Below, in pieces: positions 6,550 through 10,931 of a stretch of 10,931 nt of DNA. A program made the position numbers and the translations under genes. Under the pieces are notes generated by a model. That model was given only the letters and a program-made list of their open reading frames with translations. It made no database searches and was not told where the DNA came from. How positions within the stretch are numbered: the stretch's first letter is position 1; each line of letters opens with the position of its first letter. This DNA comes from DATCVR01 sp036566745 (GTDB lineage: Bacteria > Actinomycetota > Actinomycetes > Jiangellales > Jiangellaceae), in assembly GCA_036566745.1 (NCBI GenBank), contig DATCVR010000405.1, positions 1 through 10,931 on the forward strand, written 5' to 3'.

Positions 6550-6562
6550 CGGTCCGGGACCG
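6550..6562. promoter_or_regulatory. Palindrome in the divergent 179-nt intergenic region
   Basis: CGGTCCGGGACCG is a 13-bp dyad with perfect 6-bp arms, lying about 35 bp upstream of a candidate -10 for the carbonic anhydrase gene. The half-site CGGTCC recurs at 6483-6488. A regulator site is possible, but GC-rich palindromes of this size are not rare in such DNA. Nothing else stands out in 6443-6595 apart from a weak 8-bp inverted repeat (6512-6519 with 6564-6571). Confidence 0.2.
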
Positions 6563-6595
6563 TCGATTCGGGTCGCGCCGCGGCTGCGCGCCCTG

Positions 6596-6601
6596 CATAG
6601 T
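6596..6601 (+). promoter_or_regulatory. Candidate -10 box for carbonic anhydrase gene
   Basis: CATAGT matches TATAAT at 4 of 6 positions and lies 8 nt before the GTG start. There is no Shine-Dalgarno in those 8 nt, so transcription starting at or just before the GTG is plausible. No convincing -35. Confidence 0.3.
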
Positions 6602-6609
6602 CGGCGTTC

Positions 6610-7383
6610 GTGATCATCGACGACCGCGCCGGCGCCATCGACCGCCGGCGACTTCTCGGCCTCGCCGCTCTCGCCGCGGCGGGGACGCTCGTGGGCTGCA
6701 GTTCGTCCGGGAGCGGTCCGGCTCAGCCGCCCGGCGCCCCCGCCACCGCGACGGGTACGGCCGCGCCCGTGCCGGTCACCACTCCCCCACCCACCGCCGC
6801 CGCGGTGTGGACGACGCTGCTGGACGGCAACGCCCGGTTCGCCGCCGGCAACCCCGCGCACCCCCACGCCGACCCGTCCTGGCGAGCCGCCCTCGCCGAG
6901 GAGCAGCATCCGGTCGCGACCGTCCTGTCCTGCGCGGACTCGCGCGTCGCGCCAGAGTTGATCTTCGACCAGGGCCTGGGCGACCTCTTCACGATCCGCT
7001 CGGCCGGAGAGGTCCTCGACGAGGCGGTCATCGGCAGCATCGAGTACGGGGTCGAGCATCTCGCCACGCCACTGGTGGTCGTGCTGGGCCATACCGGCTG
7101 TGGAGCTGTCCGCGCCGCGATCGACGTGGTCCACGGCGCTGAGCATCCCCATGGCGACGTGGCGGCCCTGGTCGACGCGATCGAGCCCGCCGTGCGCAGC
7201 GTCCCGGTCAGCGACGACGAGGACGCCTTCGCGGTCGCCTGCGTCGCCGAACAGGCCCGCCGGGTGGCGGCCGCACTGCCCGACCGGTCCGAGGTGCTGG
7301 CGACGGCCGTGGCCGACGGCAGCCTCGGCATCGTGGTGGCCACCTACGACCTCGACACCGGCGTGGTCGGCCCGCTGACCTAG
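6610..7383 (+). CDS. Exported beta-class carbonic anhydrase, predicted Tat lipoprotein
   Basis: Predicted zinc enzyme hydrating CO2 to bicarbonate, acting outside the cytoplasmic membrane. The N-terminus DRRRLLGLAALAAAGTLVGC (11-30) combines a twin-arginine stretch, a hydrophobic core and a lipobox with Cys30. A Ser/Ala/Pro/Thr-rich linker (31-64) follows, then the beta-carbonic anhydrase domain: zinc ligand Cys108 with the Asp110-Arg112 dyad in CADSR, FDQGLGDLFTIRSAGE (119-134), SIEYGVEHL, and zinc ligands His161 and Cys164 in VVLGHTGCGAV. The domain ends near residue 257, normal for short beta forms. The GTG at 6610 gives a complete signal peptide; there is no SD, and a -10-like box lies 8 nt upstream. 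Beta forms are usually cytosolic, so export is the notable point. The TAG stop shares a CTAG with the stop of the convergent neighbour. Confidence 0.93.
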   Translation: MIIDDRAGAIDRRRLLGLAALAAAGTLVGCSSSGSGPAQPPGAPATATGTAAPVPVTTPPPTAAAVWTTLLDGNARFAAGNPAHPHADPSWRAALAEEQHPVATVLSCADSRVAPELIFDQGLGDLFTIRSAGEVLDEAVIGSIEYGVEHLATPLVVVLGHTGCGAVRAAIDVVHGAEHPHGDVAALVDAIEPAVRSVPVSDDEDAFAVACVAEQARRVAAALPDRSEVLATAVADGSLGIVVATYDLDTGVVGPLT

Positions 7384-8858
7384 GACGTGCCGGCCTCGGT
7401 GAGGTCGCCCACGTCCTGGTCGATCGCCTGGACGATGCCGGTCCGTGCCGTCGAGAAGGCCGCCTCGATCGCCGCGGACGTGGCGCGGATCTCCTCGCAG
7501 CGCGCCGAGAACGTGCCGCAGCGTGGTTCGGGAAGACCTCTCCCCGCCGCCTCCAGACGGACCGCCAGCTGCTGTACCGTCTGCGCCGAACGCTCCGCCT
7601 GGCGGTCCAGCTCGGCGAGGCTCATCTCCCTGGCACGCCGGAGCACCTCTCGCGCACCCGACAGCGCCCGCGTGCCCGCGATGCCGGTGGGCGCCGGTCC
7701 ATCGCCTGTCGTCGCCGCGTCGACGCCGGCGGACGAGGGCGTCGCCTTCCAGCCGGTGCCCAGATCGGCCGCCTGATCGTCCTGCATCGCGTGGAGCACG
7801 GTGGCCCAGGGCACGGGCCGCCGGCCGGATCTGACCCGCTCGGGAAGCTCGAGCCTGAGGTCGGGCGCGTCGAGCAGATCGGCGATGACGTTGTGGCAGC
7901 GGGCAAGGTTGAGGACGTGCCCGAGATCGTCGAGCTCGCGACTCGACAGGGCCGCGCCGGCCGCGATCGTGCCGAGCAGCCCGAGCGTCGCGTCGACGCC
8001 GACGACGCCGCGGGTGAGCGGGTCGACGAGCTCCCAGCGCCACTCGCCGTCGCGGCGGTAGAGCACGAGGTTGTCCTCGCCGAGGTAGTCGACGAACTCG
8101 TCCTGGTCGATCACGAAATCGCGCCCGCGCCGGAGGATGTCGCGCAGGACCGGCCGGAGGGTCGGGTCCTGTCGGGCGGCCGCGACGACCCGCAGCACGC
8201 CGGTCCGCGCGTCCGCGAAGGCCGGCACCACCGGTGGCCTGCCGTAGACCGCCGCGAACAGGTCATGGTCGACTGTGTGTCCGCGGTCGTCGTCGGTCAC
8301 CGGCAGCGACTGCCGCGACAGCGCGACGTACGCGTCGGTGGACAGGCCATGGCCCAGTTCGGCGCGGGATCCGTGCAGGCTCAACCGCGTCGGGTCGGCC
8401 ACGAACTCGGCGAACGGCTGGGTGCGCACGAACGTCGACAGGCTGTAGGTGGCGTCGGCGTCGATCATGGACGTGTCGCCGCCCGGCCCGAGGCCTTCGC
8501 GCAGCACGCCGCCGGAGATCATGACGGTCGCCATCGCGACCTCGGTGGGCACGACGTGCCCGGCGAAGTAATTCTCCAGCGTCGCGTAGCGCCGCTGCCA
8601 CCGCGCCAGTTTCGCGCTGCGGCGAGACGCGACCGACGCCTCCGCCTCGGCGATCGAGATGCCCTCGGTGCTGGCCCGCAGCACGGTGTCGGCCAAGGGG
8701 TGCTGCTCGAACTTCAGGACGTTCGTGCCCGCTTTCGCGCGGAAGACCACACTCCCGATGCCGCGCCCGACGTACTCCGTCTCGGTGAGATTGAGCGGGT
8801 ACTGGGTGGGGAGGCTCTCGGCAATGACGTCGATCAGGCGCTGGAGGCCGTCAACCAC
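7380..8858 (-). CDS. Uncharacterised 492-aa protein with probable kinase-like (PKL) fold
   Basis: I do not recognise a named family. Residues 30-51 look like kinase strands beta1-beta3: a glycine loop GRGIGSVVF (31-39) and VLKFE with candidate ATP-binding Lys49. ENYFAGHVVPTEV (95-107) and STFVRTQPF (141-149) fit beta4-beta5 and the hinge of small-molecule/protein-kinase-like proteins. DYLGEDNLVLY (257-267) and WELVDP (275-280) resemble a catalytic loop (Asp257, Asn263) and metal-binding Asp279, though Asp-to-Asn spacing is 6, not the canonical 5, so activity is uncertain. Residues 366-400 are a Gly/Ala/Thr/Pro-rich linker, and 400-490 are helical, possibly coiled coil. There is no signal peptide or membrane segment. 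The GTG at 8858 has GAGG 7 nt upstream. It lies 46 nt after def on the same strand, so it could be the last gene of the suf-def transcript. Confidence 0.75.
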   Translation of the reverse strand: MVDGLQRLIDVIAESLPTQYPLNLTETEYVGRGIGSVVFRAKAGTNVLKFEQHPLADTVLRASTEGISIAEAEASVASRRSAKLARWQRRYATLENYFAGHVVPTEVAMATVMISGGVLREGLGPGGDTSMIDADATYSLSTFVRTQPFAEFVADPTRLSLHGSRAELGHGLSTDAYVALSRQSLPVTDDDRGHTVDHDLFAAVYGRPPVVPAFADARTGVLRVVAAARQDPTLRPVLRDILRRGRDFVIDQDEFVDYLGEDNLVLYRRDGEWRWELVDPLTRGVVGVDATLGLLGTIAAGAALSSRELDDLGHVLNLARCHNVIADLLDAPDLRLELPERVRSGRRPVPWATVLHAMQDDQAADLGTGWKATPSSAGVDAATTGDGPAPTGIAGTRALSGAREVLRRAREMSLAELDRQAERSAQTVQQLAVRLEAAGRGLPEPRCGTFSARCEEIRATSAAIEAAFSTARTGIVQAIDQDVGDLTEAGTS

Positions 8859-8880
8859 CGTGCCGCCTCAGGACGCCGTT

Positions 8881-8908
8881 GTCGTGGTCAGCGCGACGTC
8901 GTGGTCAG
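8881..8908. repeat. Short direct repeat at the end of def
   Basis: GTCGTGGTCAG occurs at 8881-8891 and again at 8898-8908, with a 17-bp period. The second copy contains the def stop codon (TGA on the minus strand). It may be a small tandem duplication or slippage product; on the minus strand it supplies a second CTGACCACGAC in the 46-nt gap before the kinase-like gene. Confidence 0.6.
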
Positions 8909-9399
8909 ACGGCGGCCCAATTGGCCTCGCGGATGTCCTTCATCGCCGTCTTGCGCTCGTCGCGGTCGAGCTTGTCGACGTAGATCTCACCGTTGAGGTG
9001 GTCGGTCTCGTGCTGGAAGCACCGCGCGAGCAGTCCGCTGGCCGACAAGGTGATCGGCTCGCCGTGCGCGTCGAGACCCGACACGGTGGCGTGCATCGCC
9101 CGCCGGCGGATGTAGGCCAGGCCCGGCACCGACAGGCAGCCCTCGTCGCCGGACTGCTCCTCCTCGGAGACCTCGAGCACCGGGTTGGCCACCACGCCCT
9201 TGGCCCCCTCGACGTCGAACACGAAGACCCGCAGCCCGACGCCGATCTGGTTCGCCGCCAGCCCCACGCCGGGAGCGTCGTACATGGTGTCGAACATGTC
9301 GTCGAGCAGCCGCTGGAGTTCGGCGTCGAACGTGGTGACCGGGTCGGTCGGGGTGCGCAGCACGGGATCGCCCCACACCCGGATCGGACGGATGGTCAT
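8905..9399 (-). CDS. def: Peptide deformylase
   Basis: Removes the N-formyl group from nascent proteins at the ribosome, using a metal commonly Fe(II). All three deformylase motifs are intact: GVGLAANQ (44-51), EGCLS with metal ligand Cys88 (86-90), and QHETDH with ligands His130 and His134 and catalytic Glu131 (129-134). At 164 aa it has a normal length and no extension. The ATG at 9399 overlaps the stop of the HAD gene (ATGA) and has GGGAG 9 nt upstream. It is distant from fmt and coupled to a suf cluster; it may be the only def or one of two, since Actinomycetota can carry paralogues. The stop codon lies in a short direct repeat. Confidence 0.97.
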   Translation of the reverse strand: MTIRPIRVWGDPVLRTPTDPVTTFDAELQRLLDDMFDTMYDAPGVGLAANQIGVGLRVFVFDVEGAKGVVANPVLEVSEEEQSGDEGCLSVPGLAYIRRRAMHATVSGLDAHGEPITLSASGLLARCFQHETDHLNGEIYVDKLDRDERKTAMKDIREANWAAV

Positions 9400-10034
9400 G
9401 CCGAGATCTCCCTGTCATCGAGCGTGAAACCCAGGCCGTCGAGGTCGTCGCGCAGGCCTTCCGGGCTGGTGAAGTGTAGTGCGGTGATGCCGACGGCGGC
9501 GGCCGCGTCGACATTGGGGCGGCTGTCGTCGATGAAGACCGTGGCCGCGGGGTCGAGGCCGTGCCGGTCGAGGAGGATGCGGTAGATCCGCGGGTCGGGC
9601 TTGACCACCTGCTCCTCGCCCGACACCACGATGCCCTCGAACCACGCGAGCCACCCGAAGCGCTCCCGGGCGAGCGGGAACTTCTCGGCCGACCAGTTGG
9701 TGAGGGCGTAGAGCGGGGTCCCGGCCGCGCGCAGCTGTCCCAGGATCTCGACGGTGCCCGGGATGTCGCCGCGGATAGTCTCAAGCCAGCGTTCGTCGTA
9801 GGCGGCGATGAGGTCGGCGTGCTCGGGGAACTGCCCGCTGAGCGTCTCGACGGCTTCGGCCCAGGTGCGTCCGACGTCCTGCGCGGCGTTCCACTCGGGG
9901 GTGGCGACCTCGGTGAGGAAGCGTTCGACCTCGGCCTCGGACGGCATCAGCGTGCGGTAGAGGTAGCGCGGGTCCCAGTCGACGAGCACGCCACCGAGAT
10001 CGAAGACGACCGTCTTCGCCGGAGCATCGCTCAT
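9396..10034 (-). CDS. HAD-superfamily phosphatase (subclass IA-like)
   Basis: Predicted cytosolic phosphohydrolase of 212 aa acting on a small phosphorylated compound; substrate unknown. Motif I is FDLGGVLVDWDP (11-22) with nucleophile Asp12; position 14 is Gly where most HAD phosphatases have the acid/base Asp, as in the YihX-like group whose motif is DLGN. The alpha-helical cap spans about 20-90. Motif II is ALTNWS (110-115, Thr112), motif III Lys145 in VVKPDPRIY, and motif IV FIDDSRPNV (167-175, Asp169/Asp170). The ATG at 10034 gives ATGA overlap with sufT and places motif I correctly; a longer start at 10097 would overlap sufT extensively. Between sufT and def, it may perform metabolite clean-up, but nothing in the sequence proves that. 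Confidence 0.92.
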   Translation of the reverse strand: MSDAPAKTVVFDLGGVLVDWDPRYLYRTLMPSEAEVERFLTEVATPEWNAAQDVGRTWAEAVETLSGQFPEHADLIAAYDERWLETIRGDIPGTVEILGQLRAAGTPLYALTNWSAEKFPLARERFGWLAWFEGIVVSGEEQVVKPDPRIYRILLDRHGLDPAATVFIDDSRPNVDAAAAVGITALHFTSPEGLRDDLDGLGFTLDDREISA

Positions 10035-10348
10035 ACGTTGAAGCCGAGCGCACGCAGCTGTTCGCGGCCCTCGTCGGTGATCTTGTCCGGACCCCACGGC
10101 GGCATCCAGACCCAGTTGATCCGCAGCTCGGTGACCAGGCCGTCGGTGGCCGCCTGTGCCTGGTCCTCGATCATGTCGGTGAGCGGGCAGGCCGCGCTGG
10201 TGAGGGTCATGTCGACCGTGGCGACGCCGGCCTCGTCGACGTCGACGCCGTAGATCAGGCCGAGGTCGACGACGTTGATGCCCAGCTCGGGGTCGACGAC
10301 GTCACGCAGGGCCTCCTTGAGGTCCTCCAGGTCGACGGTGGTGGTCAT
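10031..10348 (-). CDS. sufT: SufT, MIP18/DUF59 family Fe-S assembly factor
   Basis: A 105-aa cytosolic protein of the DUF59 family, which helps mature Fe-S proteins. Signature segments are DVVDPELGINVVDLGLIYGV (16-35), MTLTSAACPLTDMI (47-60) with the conserved Cys54, and WMPPWGPDKITDEGREQL (81-98). The ATG at 10348 is 2 nt after the sufU stop and has AAGGA-type SD (GGAAGG) 7 nt upstream; an ORF extending upstream is only readthrough into the sufU frame. The stop overlaps the HAD gene's ATG. Order sufS-sufU-sufT is standard for actinobacterial and firmicute SUF operons. Confidence 0.95.
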   Translation of the reverse strand: MTTTVDLEDLKEALRDVVDPELGINVVDLGLIYGVDVDEAGVATVDMTLTSAACPLTDMIEDQAQAATDGLVTELRINWVWMPPWGPDKITDEGREQLRALGFNV

Positions 10349-10350
10349 CG

Positions 10351-10806
10351 TCAGTCCTTCCCTGAGGCCGCCGAGGCGGCCAGCGCCCGTGCGGTCGCAT
10401 CCTTGAACGCCATCCACGACAGTAGCGCGCACTTGACCCGCGCCGGATAACGCGCGACGCCGGAGAACGCGATGCCGTCGCCCAGCACGTCTTCGTCCGG
10501 TTCGACCTTGCCCTTGCCCTGCATCAGCTCGACGAACGCGGCCTCGATGTCCATGGCCTCGCCGACGCTGTGCCCCTCGACCAGCTCGTGCAGGACGCTG
10601 GCCGAGGCCTGGCTGATCGAGCACCCCTGACCCTCGTACGAGACGTCCACGAGCTTCTCGCCGTCGAGGCTCACCCGCAGCGTCAGCTCGTCGCCGCAGG
10701 TGGGATTGACGTGGTGGGCCTCGGCGTCGAAGGGCTCGCGCAGGCCACGCCCGTGTGGGTGCTTGTAGTGGTCCAGGATGATCTCCTGGTAGAGGCTGTC
10801 GTTCAC
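10351..10806 (-). CDS. sufU: SufU, zinc-dependent sulfurtransferase of the SUF system
   Basis: Accepts persulfide sulfur from the cysteine desulfurase SufS for Fe-S cluster assembly; in Gram-positives it is a sulfur carrier rather than a scaffold. The 151-aa protein begins MNDSLYQEIILDHYKHPHG. Zinc ligands are visible: Cys37 and Asp39 in NPTCGDEL, Cys62 in GQGCSISQAS and Cys126 in RVKCALLSW. The 18-21-residue insert before the last Cys that typifies SufU over IscU is present (about 97-118, rich in Lys/Glu/Asp). The GTG at 10806 overlaps the sufS stop as GTGA and has GAGG 8 nt upstream; an upstream ATG at 10920 would only read through sufS in another frame. Confidence 0.96.
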   Translation of the reverse strand: MNDSLYQEIILDHYKHPHGRGLREPFDAEAHHVNPTCGDELTLRVSLDGEKLVDVSYEGQGCSISQASASVLHELVEGHSVGEAMDIEAAFVELMQGKGKVEPDEDVLGDGIAFSGVARYPARVKCALLSWMAFKDATARALAASAASGKD

Positions 10807-10931
10807 CGGAAGAACCTCTTCACCTGCTCGAGACCGTCGGCCAGGGCGTCGATCTCGGCCGTGGTCGTGTACAGGTAGAACGACGCTCGGGTGGTCGCTG
10901 GTATTCCGTACCGGACGCACACCGGGCGCGC
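10803..10931 (-). CDS. sufS: Cysteine desulfurase SufS, C-terminal 42 residues (cut by window edge)
   Basis: The frame open at the window edge reads VCVRYGIPATTRASFYLY and then TTTAEIDALADGLEQVKRFF before a TGA. The R-x-S-F-Y-x-Y-x-T segment and the final helix match the C-terminus of class II PLP-dependent cysteine desulfurases (SufS), which release sulfur from cysteine. The active-site Lys and Cys lie outside the window. It is overlapped by 4 bases by the sufU GTG, so the two are translationally coupled. Confidence 0.92.
   Translation of the reverse strand, partial: ARPVCVRYGIPATTRASFYLYTTTAEIDALADGLEQVKRFFR

Noticed and set aside
6512..6571. Inverted repeat CCGAATCG / CGATTCGG as an operator or hairpin
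   Set aside because: Arms are only 8 bp with 44 bases between them and no extension; likely chance.
6427..8043. A 538-codon minus-strand open frame spanning the carbonic anhydrase gene and part of the kinase-like gene
   Set aside because: It runs antisense to a gene with intact zinc ligands and out of frame with the kinase-like gene; low-complexity Arg/Gly/Asp content.
7791..8996. A 401-codon plus-strand open frame antisense to the kinase-like gene
   Set aside because: Repetitive Val/Arg/Gly/Glu composition typical of antisense frames in GC-rich DNA, no start context and no motif.
1..10931. Mobile element, prophage, toxin-antitoxin, CRISPR or defence island
   Set aside because: No transposase, integrase, att-like repeats, tRNA or array were seen; most genes are housekeeping or metabolic with even base composition.

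Overview
This 10.9 kb window is very GC-rich and densely packed. Gene ends often overlap by 4 bases (ATGA/GTGA), GTG starts are common, and several starts lack a Shine-Dalgarno but sit just behind a TAnnnT-type -10 box. Together with a sufS-sufU-sufT order, this points to a high-GC Actinomycetota chromosome. I cannot name the family or genus from the window alone. I see no mobile element, tRNA, rRNA or CRISPR, and no stretch above 300 bases lacks a gene.

Layout. (1) Positions 1-2838, minus strand: fmt (Met-tRNA formyltransferase), rsmB (16S rRNA m5C methyltransferase) and the N-terminal part of rpe (ribulose-phosphate epimerase), a translation-plus-metabolism block. (2) Positions 2950-4345, minus strand: a MerR regulator carrying a GyrI-like ligand domain, translationally coupled to a stand-alone GyrI-like protein, behind a 19-bp MerR-style operator. 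(3) Positions 4372-5223, plus strand: a secreted protein with a fibronectin-III-like C-terminus. Its upstream region carries a perfect TGTGA-N6-TCACA (CRP/GlxR-type) site. (4) Positions 5207-6442, minus strand: a CaiB/BaiF (family III) CoA-transferase, 3'-overlapping the secreted gene. (5) Positions 6596-7383, plus strand: a beta-carbonic anhydrase predicted to be exported as a Tat lipoprotein. (6) Positions 7380-10931, minus strand: a directional cluster sufS (3' end)-sufU-sufT-HAD phosphatase-def (peptide deformylase), then after 46 nt a 492-aa protein that looks like a divergent protein-kinase-fold protein with a helical C-terminal tail.

How they work together. The suf genes belong to Fe-S cluster assembly. 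The tightly coupled HAD hydrolase and deformylase are probably co-transcribed with them; deformylase is itself commonly an Fe(II) enzyme. Formyltransferase (fmt) and deformylase (def) act at opposite ends of the formyl-methionine cycle but are about 6 kb apart here, not adjacent. The least explained and most interesting items are the kinase-like protein, the MerR/GyrI-like pair with its probable leaderless self-promoter, and the secreted protein with the CRP-type site. Everything here was read by eye; no similarity search was possible.
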